DNA from: Artemia franciscana
Taxonomy: Eukaryota > Arthropoda > Branchiopoda > Anostraca > Artemiidae
Direction: 5' to 3'
Assembly (NCBI RefSeq): GCF_032884065.1
Contig: NC_088881.1
Span: 10,575,147-10,639,146 of the forward strand
Length of the DNA: 64,000 bases
Shown: one piece after another, positions 45,253-58,410 of the stretch
Layout of the letters: each line of letters opens with the position of its first letter
Numbering within the stretch: the stretch's first letter is position 1
Notes under the pieces: generated by a model
Told to the model about the DNA's origin: nothing
What the model saw: the letters and a program-made list of their open reading frames with translations, nothing else
Database searches by the model: none
Position numbers and translations under genes: made by a program

Positions 45253-45628
45253 GGTAAAATTCTAGTTAATTTTACTTCTTGCTATCTGAGAAAGGGTTTA
45301 GATTAGGAAAATGAACCTCTCAAGGATGGGTCTACAGGCTAAAGTATGTCCCAGGAAGGTATTTTTAAAGTACCCACCTCTACTCCTTCCTCTAGAGGGC
45401 CCTGAAATTTGCAGAAGATCTATTTCGCAAGGTTTCACTTTTATAAAACACATATTTTTAAAGGTCATCAAAGGTCAGGGCCCTCTAGAGAGAGAAGGAG
45501 TAGAGGTAGTTGCTTCAAAATACCTTCCTAGGACATACTTTAGTCTGTAGATTCATCCCTGAAAGTTTCATTTTCCTAACCTAAACCCTTTCTGAGATAG
45601 TAATAAGTCAATTATCTAGAGTTTTACC
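45253..45628. repeat. Fold-back MITE, ~376 bp
   Basis: The two halves are inverted copies of each other: GGTAAAATTCTAGTTAATTT at the left, its complement ending GTTTTACC at the right; internal CTCTAGAGGGCCCTGA is repeated in inverse form. Arms are about 155 bp around a 60-nt centre. It is the same family as 38990-40895. Confidence 0.85.
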
Positions 45629-45639
45629 CCATTTTTTTA

Positions 45640-47330
45640 AGCTTTGCAAAGTACCTTTGACATTTCTTTGCTGATCTTTTGGAAAATGCTATTTTGTTGA
45701 AGAGCACTTTGGTAGCCCAGGGTAAGCTACCAACATGGCCTAGTAAAATTTGTTGTCAGGTTTTGATCTGTCTTCTCAAAACACAAATCAGTCCCCCAAA
45801 AATCCCCTTATGTTCAGGGTTGCCAGCCCTAACTTTTTCACTGCTTTCAAAAGTTTTGTCTCAATTATTTACAACACATCAAAACTAGACATAGACAGCT
45901 AGACCATGACTTTTAATTTTGTTTTCTTTTGCTATTCTGTTTAATTTTCAAAGGTCTGAAAATATCAGAGTTGGATTGAAAAATTATCCCAAAATGAAAA
46001 AGGGAAAGCATGCTACCTATGCAGAGAGGGGAGAGGGGAGGGGATTTTGTGATAGGTTTGGAGATGTTTTATTATAAAGCTATAAATTAGATGAACATGC
46101 AATTTGTTACTTTTTTATGCTCTTTTGAAATTTAACCATTGTTTTACTCAGAAGTTAAATGAACCCTTTAAGATGATACCTTTTTCTTATTTTCTTTACT
46201 CAAGGTTTTGAGCATGATAAATTAATCTCAAATACCTAATAATTGAATGCATAATAGATTAAAGGGTTTTTATGTATTATACCACCAACACAGTAGTTTA
46301 TGCTGCATAAAACTCAAGAACAAACTCGATTTATCTGTCTGTATTAATGAGAAATTGGGTTATGCTTAGTGGAAAACAATTGATGGGTGACAGAATCCAT
46401 TTGAATTACATAATTTGGGCCATATATTTGCACATTAGGGGTTGGGGGTAGATTAGCTTAGGTCAGGCTATTTATGGCAAGGTCATGGCTTACCAGTGAA
46501 TTAGATTACACTGTCCATTGTGATTCAGAAAACTTAATATTTCTAACTAAGGTACATAGGTACACTAAGGTGCATTTGTTACTTTTTTGCAAATTATATG
46601 TTAACTCAAAGTAAAGCTGTCAAAACACAAGTTGTGCTGCTAAAAAGTCAGCAGCTTTTAGAATTGTGCTACTGGCAGCTTTGAACTTTTTAAACTCCTG
46701 GGAACCACCTTGGTCAAAACCCTAATGAGGAAACTACCAGTCCCTTGACTTGAACAACAAGGAACATCCATTGTCTAGATAAACAAGGAAGCAGCTGCAA
46801 CCGCTAAATTCTGCATTGGAAGTAATTTAATCTGCCCAAGCATGTCTCATATGATCAGTTTCATTCAACCCCCCCCCCCCAAAAAAAAAAAAATTCATTT
46901 AATTGTCATGACCTGAATTTGTGTTCATGTAAGTATGCAAATGTAGTTTAGTGTATATGCTATGAGGTTTAGGTTATATTCTTTAGAGCCTCAAGTGTCC
47001 CTTCTGTCCCTGTTATGGTAATACTGCTCACAAGCTTATAATTATGTTTAACCCACCAGTCATGGTATATTGATGATGATTTTTAAACCATGCTGATTTC
47101 AAAATTTGTTTTCTTTGAATGATAATAAAATACAATGAGAGACTTATAGCCCTTATAATGAAAAAAATTAATTAAACAAATTAATATGCAACCTCTCAGT
47201 CACAGAAAGAATACTACTCGTTTTTGTTAATATATAGAAGAACTATTATTAGTAGAATCAGAAACAGCACAAAATATATACATTAGCTGGAAGAACTTTA
47301 TGTCTTTGTTAACTCTGGATCTACTGTGAC
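45640..47330. other. Mostly unrecognised; decayed repeats
   Basis: The segment 46617-46690 resembles 48011-48085 (AGCTGTCAAAACACAAGTTG), and about 46410-46450 resembles 40309-40345 in inverse form. A C-run next to an A-run lies at about 46869-46892. No gene recognised. Confidence 0.35.
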
Positions 47331-47339
47331 CACATAATT

Positions 47340-48030
47340 TTCTGCTTCTTCTTTTAAGTTTTTTTTTTCATTTTGCTCTTTTTCATCTTTTGTTGTTTTG
47401 GTTCAATTTCTTTTTTGTCTGCTACAAGTTTATTATCTTCTCTTTCAGTGCTATTGCACTCTTTTGTAGATTCTCCCGTCTGCTGTGTGAGCCTAGTTTT
47501 CAACATATCTACTCCAGTTTCATTATTTTTTGCATTGCCTTGTATTTGTTATCTGTTGGGTATCTTACATTTTTAGTTGCCTCCTCTTCAGTTTCTCTTT
47601 GATCTTCTAATAGTTCATGTTTTGGGAGTACAATTTCTTTTTATATCTTCAGCTGGCTGGATTTCCCTTATTTCCATTTATTTTTTATCCTTTTGATTAT
47701 TTTTTTCATGTCCTTCAGGTTTAGTATCTTCTCTTTGAGTGCTATTGCCCTTTTTCACAGATTCTTCAATCTGCTGCTTGATCCTAGTTTTTGGCACATC
47801 TACTGTAGGTTCATCCTTTTTTTTGTCTTTTGGTTATCTTTTATTTTTGATTGCCTCCTCTTAAGTTTCTTTATTATCTTCCATTTGTTCTGTTTTGGGG
47901 ATTTAATTTCTTTTATATCTTCATCTTGCTGGATTTCCTTTGTTTTTGTTTCTTTTTTTCATCCTCGACTATTTTTTTTTCATTCGGTTCCTGATCCTCT
48001 TTGTTTCAAAGCTGTCAAAACACAAGTTGT
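47340..48030 (-). pseudogene. Lys/Glu-rich repeat coding remnant
   Basis: Read leftwards, two segments about 320 bp apart encode the same pattern: VDVPKTRIKQQIEESVKKGN followed by STQREDTK, and VDMLKTRLTQQTGESTKECN followed by STEREDNK. The frame is broken by stops between them. The charged repeats suggest a coiled or disordered protein. Its neighbour upstream is the RT fragment at 48090, so it may belong to that element or be a separate insertion. Confidence 0.45.
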
Positions 48031-48089
48031 TCTGCTGATGTGTTGGCAGATTTTGTAATTGTGGTACTGACAGCTTTGGAACTTTTTGT

Positions 48090-49770
48090 ACGCCTGTATT
48101 GGACCTTTGCTATAGCTCTTCTATCACCTGAATCAAATGCTTACTCATAATCTATAAATCTGGGGACTAGAGGTGTTGGATTACTAAGGCACTTCTCAAT
48201 TACTAGTATAAGAGCAAAAATTTGGTCAACAGTTCCTCTATCCTTCTTAACACCACATTCTTCTTCTCTTGGAACTTTATCTTCAGTATCACAACTCTAA
48301 AAGTTATCATCATACTAAGTAATTTGCTTCCTACAGAAACCAGGCTAATGCCTATATAATTACTACAATCCCTCTTATCACATATCTTGTTGAGGGGTTT
48401 AATTAGAGGTTTCCTGAAATTTCTACTTACTTCCCTGTTTTCAAATTTATATCCATAATCCTCAGTAAGTTACCTCCTTTTATTTTGTAATTTTATTATA
48501 TGCTATCTGCAACTGTCATGACGAGTGATTTTCAATAAATGTAATTGACCTCATTTCAACCCTGAACATGATTTAGGGTTATTTCTTCCTACAGAAACCA
48601 GGCTAATGCCTTTATAATTACCACCATTCCACCTATCACCTTTCTTATACAGGGGTTTAATTATGGTTTTCCTAAAATTGCTAGGTACTTTCCTGTTTTC
48701 AAAAATCATGTTAATAATCATTAGTTACTTATCTCTAATCTCAAAACCACCATATTAAAAAAAATAATTTACCACACTATCAGCAACTGTGGCCCCATTA
48801 TTTTCCATTCCTTTTAGTTCTGTCACTAATTCTTTCTTCACATCCAAAGTGTCACTGACTTTTTCAGTCTTTTCTATATTTTTTCCTATAATTCTAACAT
48901 GGTTTAGCACATTCTCAAATTATTCTACCAATCTCTCTTTAACTCTTTCTTTCTTGTAGGACTAGTTTTGACCCTGTTTCTGTATTTCACTGGGACAAAC
49001 CTAAATTGAATATTCTCTCTCAAATTATTAACATACCAGTACAATATTTTACCATTATGACATGTGGCTACATTTTTAGATCTTCAACAGTTTTATTCAT
49101 GACCTCCACTTGACAAGTCCTCAATCCACATGTTAATGCTTTCTCCAATTTCTTTACATTCCTCTTATTTTCAGATGATATATCAGTCAAATAATTCTTG
49201 TATAGGGCCCTCCTCATCTCTATTAAACATAAAGCATTTTTATTAATATTCCTAGCTGTAGTTCTAACTTTCTTCCCTAAAACAACGTCAGCAACTTCAC
49301 AACCTATTTTCCTAAAATTATCCCATCCATCTTCTACCTTGTCAAATTATAAGCTCTCCAGTTTAGTATTCAACTGTACCTGAAAAGTTTCTCTCAAATT
49401 CTCACCCCAGAGTCAACTAACATCATAACCTCCTGGAAGCTAGTTACTCATCCTAATTTTCTGGTTTATATTAACCCTAGACACTACTAGATGGTGATCA
49501 TTACTTTAAACATCAATAGCAGCTTAGTATTTTGTATTGATCCTGGCAGTCTTCAGTTTACAATAACATAATCAATAAGGTTAGCTGTCTTACAATCAAA
49601 TGAATACCATGTTAACTTACAGGGCATTTTATGACCAAATACTTTATTGATTATAACTAGATTGCTATACTTACCAAATTGCAGCAATCTGTAACCGTTA
49701 CTGTTTTCTTTCTCAACACAAAATTTACCTAAGCTAAAGGTACCAATGATTCAACAGTTTTTGTAAAAAA
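48090..49770 (-). pseudogene. APE-RT non-LTR element: endonuclease C-half to RT motif A
   Basis: Read leftwards from 49770: SLGKFCVEKENSNGYRLLQF and KMPCKLTWYSFDCKTANLID, the C-terminal half of an APE endonuclease. A connecting region follows to about 48760, then the RT fingers. NFRKTIIKPLYKKGDR and NYKGISLVSVG appear at about 48600-48720 and, in a second version, at about 48340-48440 (KRDCSNYIGISLVSVG), so this block is duplicated about 250 bp apart. Motif A follows near 48150 (PRFIDYE-AFDSGDRRAI). Many stops are present. The N-terminal half lies at 51930-52335. Confidence 0.75.
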
Positions 49771-50639
49771 TACAATTTTTTTACTCCAGAACGCTTAATT
49801 TAAAGGCTTTTGGTTTTAAAAGGGTTTCAGTATGTAGGAAAAACATCCACAAATGTGAATGTTTGATTAGCAGTTTGAAGTCTTATCAGAAAAGGGTACA
49901 AAACTGCAATTCTCTAAAAATTGGAGCATTTTTGCCTACAAGTTTGAAAGAACAAAAAAGTTGCCAATTTTTGACATATGTTGGAACCCAATTTGACACG
50001 TGGAATGCTTGGAGAATACTTGTCGCTGGATCCTGGTGCATTCAGCATGCCTATTCTTTTTACTTTATTTCTTCATTTCTCTTCAACGTTTTGTGATGTG
50101 TAAATGTATAAAATACTACTTAGATTGTGGAAGCAAAAAACTGAAAAAAATTGCCTCAAGTACAGGGATGAAATCAGATAATCATATGGACTGTAATTGT
50201 GTGACCTAGGTCTCTATAATATAATAGTGTGATGTAGGTCTCTCTGTAAATGCTATCCGGAATAGCCAACTTCCTCTCATCCTTAATGGTCTGGCAAACA
50301 TTTCTTTCTTGTTTGCAGTGAAAGTATTGTCAATATTTGGTCATTTCAAAGTTAATCTATCATTTTAATCCACTTTAAAATTTGGTTGTTGTGGAAGTCC
50401 ACAACAACTATTTAGTTAAAAACTATCCTTTGTTGTGGAAGTCCAGGATTCTTGAAATATGCATGTCCTTCTTAAGATTATTAGAAGTTTGACACCAAGG
50501 AGTTCAACATGATTCATTAGCATTTTGGGTGGGATAGGGTATAAGAAAACAAAAGTGGATTTCAAGAATTTTTAGAAGTTAATTGTCATTTTATTTTACT
50601 TAGTGGAATTTACTTTCATATGTAAATTCTTAGCTTTAT

Positions 50640-51010
50640 CCAAAACATGGGTGGGAATTTGATGGGGTCATTTTTGATAGTCCTATTACATACTTCAAGG
50701 ATCAGCAAGCCATCTACGTATAAAAGCCTTTGAGGGAATCTTACCAGTTTCCTTAATCAATATCTCATATAAGAGTGGTCCTAACAAGGCTCCTTGTGGA
50801 ATTCCATGCTAATTAAGGAGGGGCCCAGAGAGAATATTTAGTATTTTACAGCTTGGGATCTATTTGAAAGAAAACATACATAAAATTTACTAAGAGAGGG
50901 TTTACTTCAAACTTGTTCAGTGATTTTTATTAAGCGATTTAATTAATTAAGATGTTGTGATCAACAAGTCAAATGCTTAAAAATATGAACATAGTATGAG
51001 GCCAAGTGGC
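50640..51010 (-). pseudogene. RT fragment of another non-LTR clade
   Basis: The sequence 50762-50809 reads HGIPQGALLGPLLYEI (RT motif B). Upstream, about 50930-51000 gives LVDHNILIN, the block that follows motif A in the DFSKAFDLVDH-type clade, with indels. Downstream the motif C region is only a remnant. It lies inside the gap that splits the APE endonuclease of the neighbouring element. Confidence 0.65.
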
Positions 51011-51929
51011 AGCTCCTTGAATCATCAAAAAATCTAGCATCAAATTCAGTAAAACTACGATTAAAAAAAGTTTTGAAGTTTTTTTTCAAGTGTAATATTA
51101 TTACAAGTAATAATCATCAAAATCCCTTGCTGTTGAGAAAGTACCGGTAAATTTGATAACTCTGTTTTCGTCAGAGGACCCTTGAATTTTGGCACCAATT
51201 GTTTCTCATCTGATTTACATGTTCAGTGAAGTTTTGACAAAGTCACCTATATTTCGAGTGGGCCTGTTGCTGTCTGTTGAAAATTTTGACAAGGTTACTA
51301 CAAGATATTCTCAAAAGAAATTAATCTCGTAATAAAAGTCAATATCAACATTTGAATTAGGCTGAAGGAACATTTTTAGTCAGTCTGGTATTCCATTAGA
51401 GCAGACGAGAATTTTCGACACTTGGAACATGTTTTGTCAATATTATATTAGCTACAATTTAAACTTAATTTTATCAAGAAAAACCGATTTGGCTACATTT
51501 TCCAGAAGATCAGATGTATCTTGATGCACTGGTGTTGATCTGAACTTTTTTTTTTCAAAAATTAAGCTAATAATGGCAGTTAGAACATTACATAGCTAAA
51601 ACATTGTAGAGATCTCATTTTGTGTCGAAAACAGGAAACAGATTGAATTGAATATTCTTTTCTTATCTGGGTGCATTGGATATAGTGTCCATATTTGGCA
51701 TAATCAAAGTATAATGACAGCTTCAAGAGATGGTGTTCCAAGTCACGACTAAGCAGAGTTACCCAGTTTTGAAGGAAAATTTCGTGGTTCCAAAATTGCA
51801 CCATCAAATCGTTGATGCCTTTACCTTAGGGTAGGATACCATCTAAACCTGTTTCTATTATCTGAGCATTACAATACCATGAAAGAAATATCTTGTTTTT
51901 ACCTGGGATCCCGTTCAATTGTTTCTATA

Positions 51930-52335
51930 CCTGTAAGTAAAATTTATCTGATTCACTACTATTTTCATCAGTTGGTTCTAAAAAGGCCTATACTACTATC
52001 ACTGATACCCTGCGCTTTTAGCCATAAAATGAGTAGCATTCTTTTAGTAATACCTTTTCAACCTAAACAAGACATGTCTACTTTCTTATTCATCATGAGC
52101 CCTACTCCCTGCCTATGTACCCTGTTCTTCCTGCTTGAGTAAGTAAGTTCTGTATAGCCTAATTTCATGTTTCCTACTATTGGCTATGGGTTTCTGAAAC
52201 TTCTAATTACTCCAGTTTGAAGCATATGGATTTGTCAGCTGGAATGTTCAATACTATAGTTGTTTTTTAACATTGTAACACTCCAAGATGCAACTTCCAT
52301 ATTCTTTAAAACATCAAATTTATTAGGGTCTCAAG
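51930..52335 (-). pseudogene. APE endonuclease N-half of the same non-LTR element
   Basis: Read leftwards from 52320: MEVASWSVTML (family form A-WNV-TL), then GVGLMMNKKVDMSCLG, then GITKRMLLI and RRVSVIVV. This is the N-terminal half of the APE endonuclease whose C-half is at 49000-49770. About 2.1 kb of other sequence, including an RT fragment, separates the halves. Confidence 0.7.
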
Positions 52336-52339
52336 AAAA

Positions 52340-54060
52340 GCAAGTGTCCCATAACTAGTGAAGAATGGCGACTAATGTAACTTCTCAAGCCTACTCAAAG
52401 CACTTAAGCAAGCTTAGAATTGAACTGTAAGATGCCTCCAGGACCTCCATTTGGATAGAGGTAATTCTGGGTCTATCTTGGTCACAGAATGGCTTTCCAC
52501 TCTTGTTGATGCTCTTCTATCAACAAGAGTTGCAATCATGCACAGACAATATCAAGCCTATTACCCCCCAGTCATTATATATGCATGCCTACAGCTATTG
52601 TGCTACTACACCAAGGCAACCAAAAATACATGACTCAGCTAGAAAGAGAGTTTTCAGCCGAAAAAACGCCAAACAAATGAAACCCTGAAAAATTATCCAT
52701 TCATAAGAGTCCAGTGCAAATGCAGTGTTGTTTACTAGGCTATAATTTCCTTGAGGGTTGCTACACCTTAATGTCGCTCTGTAGTGCTGTTAGCAGTCAC
52801 AGTTTTGTTTATGAAAACTCACGAAAGGTCCATCTTGAGGCCACAAAAGCAGAATTATTATGTTGGGAATGGAGATTATTATAGGAAAGGAGAAAGGAAC
52901 TTACAACAGAATAGAGACTCCAAACCGTTTCTTAACACTGGAGCAGCTTCAGCCTTTTATACTCACCCTATCCGCGTCAGGGTATGAATCCTGGCGATCA
53001 ATAACATTCGATGGTGGATATAACCATGATTGGACCTAGTATTGCAGGCTCCCCATTTGTCACGGTAGATAATAGTGACAGGCTTGACATTTTTGTGAAT
53101 GATAAGAATCAAAGTTTCCTTTTCACTTTACAACCTTGTTCTTCTTCTGCCAGAGAAGTGATGATTCATGTTTTGCTCACTCCCTCAATTGCGCAATAAA
53201 CCAAAACCTATCTTAAAATCCTATCCCTTTGATACCTTTTTCTTACTATCAAAGTTTCAATAACTTCAATCTCGACACTTTGACTTCATGTTGGCTCTTG
53301 GTTTCCTAATAAAGCTTTTGTAACTTCTGAGCAAAAGGACTGATCCATATTTCTTTTGCTTCGTATTTGAAGTTCCTCAATCACATTTTAATGAACATAA
53401 AGATCAGACACAAAGTATTTAATAATATGGAGAATTTTGTATGAGATACAATTCTGGCCCGACGGAAAAAAACTCTTTCCATCAAATATTGAAAATGATA
53501 TGTGGTTGATGATGATAGGATCCTATGAGTCCTGATAAAGCTATTGTTGGTTTCATCATTACCTAGGAATTCCTTTATTTCTATGTAGTTTGGCCTTCAC
53601 TGGACCAACAAGTAAAAAGTGTAAAAATATATATAAGTACACAAAGGAGGACAATAGAAAATAAAAGAGTAAGCTCACAAGAATATTTAAATTTATCACA
53701 AATAAAACTGACATAAGATGCTGCAGTACTTGAAATGCTTTCAGTATTTTTGTATTTCATGGCGTACTGAATTGCCAGTCAACAAACTGGTGTTTGTATT
53801 AAAAAACAAATGTAAATTGATACAAATAATTTGCAACAAAAGAATTTTTTTTTCTGTTTCATGGTATATCAAATTACTGGTAAACGAAATGGCATTTGTG
53901 TTAAACAAAACAAGAAATTGAAAGACTGCGTAATATTATCAATAAATTTGCAATGGAAACAAATATTATAGTGTGACTCTGGATGAAATTGTAAATGAAA
54001 AAGTAAGCTTAATCATGGTTGCTTGTCTGACACCCCCCCTCCAGATGGTCCAAGATTCAG
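52340..54060. other. Mostly unrecognised
   Basis: No gene recognised. An imperfect direct duplication with about 104-bp period (TTTCATGG near 53755 and 53859) is present. Short plus frames at 52784 and 53011 have no family resemblance. Confidence 0.35.
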
Positions 54061-54068
54061 CCCTAGGA

Positions 54069-54478
<410 letters not shown>

Positions 54479-54736
54479 CATTCCAGGTTGGATCCAGTGC
54501 TGGTGGAGAAAATTTTTTTTTTTAGTTTTCTCCCCGACAGACCTTTACCCTGGTCCAGGTTTTTAACCTGATATTGTTAATTATTGGTGAGATGGCACTT
54601 ATGCAAATTTCATGTTCTTTCATCTTTTTGTTTATGTATTTATTGACCTATTGACCTTGGCATGTTTTTTGGACTTTGATTGTTGGATTTTGATTTGGAT
54701 GTTGGTTTGTTTTGGATTTATTTTCAATAACTTTTT

Positions 54737-57496
54737 ATGCAACAAAACACAAATATTAGCCTCGGAACTCGGAACGATTTTTTGAGAGTTAGTAAGTGTA
54801 AAAGTCGTTGTTTTCTTTGCCAAGATCATTTTGTCCCACGGACTTCTGTTAAAAGTACATTGTATAATAAAAATTTTGCATGCAAGTTACGTGGTAATGT
54901 TAATTGTAGAACAACCAATGTAATTTACCTATTAGAATGTAATAAATGCTGCCTACAATATGTGGGGGAAACAACTAATAATATATATAAAAGATTTTCT
55001 GGACACAAGACAACAGTTAATAATGAAAAAACTAATAACTATCTAGTTCAACATTGTAATAATGGTAAATGTTCCATATCAGATATAACTGTCACAATTT
55101 TAGAAAATTTAGAATTAGAAAATTTAAATAAAGAAGAGAAGAATAATAGACTACGTAAACAGGAGGATTTCTGGATCCATACTCTTGGTACAGCTTATCC
55201 TTTTGGGCTAAATGATCGTGTAGCAAAATATGGTGACATGTCTCATGTTGTTGTTAAATGTATTGATGGTTTTATGGACCATCCTTCTTTTACTTGTCCT
55301 ACTAAACGTAAAAAACGATCGAGAGGACATAGGAAAAATAATAGAAAAAATGAATTAGATGTACATATGCTTTCTATAGATCTATGCCAGCTACTTGAAT
55401 CTAGGGGTATGATTTCTGTAATAAAGTGTCTAAATAATTTATCCAAGAGGAATTTAATCAAACTTTTCTGGATTGTTAAGAATAATAAAGCTCTTGATTA
55501 TAATTTTAAAGTAGTATGTGATACAATTTGCATTCTAACTAAAACGAAATTTATTTCAAAAAAGAAAAAGTTCGATAAGATTAGCAATAAGGATAACAGA
55601 TTATATTTACCTATTAATTTTACTTGTAAGCAGATTGAAGATATTAATTTACCAGAAATTTTAAATCAGCGGCATGTGAAACAGGCCCTTCCTAATAATT
55701 TAAATTATAATGATAGTCCAGTTTTAACTTATAAATTTTCAAAAACTATTGGGCAAATTATTTTTAATTATAATTTAATACTAAAAAAACTAGATAGTGA
55801 TATAAATTGGAAACCGGTTTGTAATTGTAAGCAACTTGGCCCATTTGTAAATCCTACTTACAAACATGTTGTAACAGGGGACTTGTCAATAATAAAGCAT
55901 GATGATCTTCAAATTATAATGAATAAAGGGGCTAATTTCCGTCTTTCTCATCATCTGAAACCATCGAGTGTTCTTGATGGCTTGGAAAATGATTTTGATT
56001 TATGTATTGATAAGTGGTGTAAGAAAGAGAATAAAAATAAAGAGAGTTTTCAAAGTTGGGAGAATTTAATTATTAGTAGAGTAAGAAATAAAATATATTC
56101 TAACTTAAAAAATAGTAACACTAAATCATTATTTTATAATGCGAAGATTAAACAAGCAATTGCTAATCTAAAGAATGAATTTGTAATTGTGCCAGTGGAT
56201 AAAGCTAATAATAATTTTGCCATAATTTGTCAGAAGCTGTATTGTGATATCTTAAAAAGGGAGTTATGCACAACTAATGTTTATGAAAAGGTAAATATAG
56301 AGGATGAGAATTTAATTGAAAAGACTGAAGAAATACTTTTTAAAAATTTTAATATTAAAATAAATGACAATGATAAAAAGTTCCCTTTCCTATATTGGAT
56401 TGTAAAATTTCATAAGAATCCCCCTAAACCACGGTTTATTACTGGAGCAGCTAAATGTCCAACCCGCATTGCTGCTACTGACCTCTCTTTAATTTTAAAG
56501 GAAATTGTAAATAAACTTAAAACCTATTGTTCTGGTATTAAAAAATTTTCGAATTTTAATCCATATTGGAGTGTTAATAATTCACTGCAGGTGATAGGTT
56601 CTTTAACAATGGTTTCAGCTAAAAGAATTGAGTCTTTCGATTTTGCGACAATGTATACTAATTTATCACTTAATTTAGTGTTTGATAATTTAAAAACTGT
56701 TATAAAGAAATCTTTCCTCTTATATAGTAAAAGGTTCTTAAAAATAGACAGTTATAATAAAAAAGCTATATGGACAAACTGCTTTAATACTACAGTTAAC
56801 TTGAGATGTTACAGCTTGGATATGATTTTTGAGTTATTGGAATTTGTTTTATACAATACTTATATAAGATATGGGGGTGATTTGTACAAGCAAATTATGG
56901 GAATTCCCATGGGGGGGAATGCCAGCCCATTTATAGCTGACTTGTTTTTAAGTCAACTAGAATATAAATATATGATGGATAAGAATAATCCAATTAATTT
57001 AAAACATGCTTTGTCAACTAATAAAAGATATTTAGATGATATTTTGGTCTTAAATTGTAAGGATTTCATTGATATTTCTAAAAATATATATCCATCAGAG
57101 CTTATTCTTGAGCCTAGTTATGGCGCTGGTCATGAAGATCATTTCTTAGATTTAAATATTAATATTTGTGATAATAATAAATTAAGTTTTAAAATGTATA
57201 ATAAAACGAATGATTTTGATTTTGAAGTGATTAGTTTCCCATTCCCTGAAAGTAATATACACTCAAATATCACATATTCAGCGTTTTTCTCACAGTTACT
57301 TCGTTATGCAAGGATTTGTAGTAATTATATTGATTTTAAAAATAGATGTAAAATCTTAAGCCAAAAATTGATATCAAGAGGTTTTTCTGCAAATAAATTA
57401 ACATGGCAATTTAAAAAATTTAGTTTTCATTATAACGAACTTTTAAATAAATATCAAAAGAATTATCTAGAAATACTTAAAGAAATTTTAAACTAA
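54737..57496 (+). CDS. Naiad GIY-YIG endonuclease / reverse transcriptase
   Basis: A 919-residue intact ORF. Residues 21-28 hold a Cys cluster (CKSRCFLC). Residues about 57-165 are a GIY-YIG endonuclease with the Cys-rich form typical of Penelope-like elements (VIYLLECNKCCLQYVGETT, RFSGHKTTV, RKQEDFWIHTLGTAYPFGLN). A basic segment KRKKRSRGHRKNNRK near 190-205 may bind nucleic acid or localise the protein. The RT lies at about 560-830: KPRFITGAAKCPT, motif A FDFATMYTNL (Asp635), GIPMGGNASPFIADL (from Gly722) and YLDD (765-768), all catalytic residues present. No in-frame TGA exists, so this copy does not need selenocysteine as many Naiads do. The first ATG of the frame is taken as start, 258 bp after the 5' repeat. 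The product should nick target DNA and prime reverse transcription there. Confidence 0.93.
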   Translation: MQQNTNISLGTRNDFLRVSKCKSRCFLCQDHFVPRTSVKSTLYNKNFACKLRGNVNCRTTNVIYLLECNKCCLQYVGETTNNIYKRFSGHKTTVNNEKTNNYLVQHCNNGKCSISDITVTILENLELENLNKEEKNNRLRKQEDFWIHTLGTAYPFGLNDRVAKYGDMSHVVVKCIDGFMDHPSFTCPTKRKKRSRGHRKNNRKNELDVHMLSIDLCQLLESRGMISVIKCLNNLSKRNLIKLFWIVKNNKALDYNFKVVCDTICILTKTKFISKKKKFDKISNKDNRLYLPINFTCKQIEDINLPEILNQRHVKQALPNNLNYNDSPVLTYKFSKTIGQIIFNYNLILKKLDSDINWKPVCNCKQLGPFVNPTYKHVVTGDLSIIKHDDLQIIMNKGANFRLSHHLKPSSVLDGLENDFDLCIDKWCKKENKNKESFQSWENLIISRVRNKIYSNLKNSNTKSLFYNAKIKQAIANLKNEFVIVPVDKANNNFAIICQKLYCDILKRELCTTNVYEKVNIEDENLIEKTEEILFKNFNIKINDNDKKFPFLYWIVKFHKNPPKPRFITGAAKCPTRIAATDLSLILKEIVNKLKTYCSGIKKFSNFNPYWSVNNSLQVIGSLTMVSAKRIESFDFATMYTNLSLNLVFDNLKTVIKKSFLLYSKRFLKIDSYNKKAIWTNCFNTTVNLRCYSLDMIFELLEFVLYNTYIRYGGDLYKQIMGIPMGGNASPFIADLFLSQLEYKYMMDKNNPINLKHALSTNKRYLDDILVLNCKDFIDISKNIYPSELILEPSYGAGHEDHFLDLNINICDNNKLSFKMYNKTNDFDFEVISFPFPESNIHSNITYSAFFSQLLRYARICSNYIDFKNRCKILSQKLISRGFSANKLTWQFKKFSFHYNELLNKYQKNYLEILKEILN

Positions 57497-57944
57497 TTTT
57501 GGAGGTTCGAGAAATGTTGCCACAGCGCCATTTATTTTGAATTGTGTTTCTAGTTGAGCGGATTCTTAAAAAAATTAGCCACATGGTAAAGATGAATTCT
57601 ATAATTGTTTAGTTCATTCAGGTTTTTTGCAATGTGTTAATATTTGTGATTTGGTAAAATTTATAATATTTAGTTTACCTGTTGTTGCTAAAGGGAGGGA
57701 TATATTAATAGGATAAGCTTGTTTTGGTTTTACTTGGTTGTTTTACATTTGCTGTTTTTTTTTTCATAGGTATGTATTTTGGGGGTGATACCTGACGTGG
57801 GGATGCCATGGATATTCTGTGGTAGCCACAACACTGTGCTGGGTAGAGAATTTAGAGTGGCGAAACCCTATATAGGCCAGTGTATTCTCCTGATGAGCCC
57901 TTATGTTGGGTGTTGCCTCTGAATTATTTGTCTATATTATTTTT

Positions 57945-58357
<413 letters not shown>

Positions 58358-58410
58358 CAATTCAATTCAATTTATTTATAACCCATCTACAAAAAGAGGG
58401 CGGAACGCCC

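Noticed and set aside
47373-48058. Plus-strand Phe/Leu/Ser-rich frames that look like membrane segments
   Set aside because: They are antisense to the Lys/Glu-rich repeat; hydrophobic runs are the expected complement of AAG/GAA codons.
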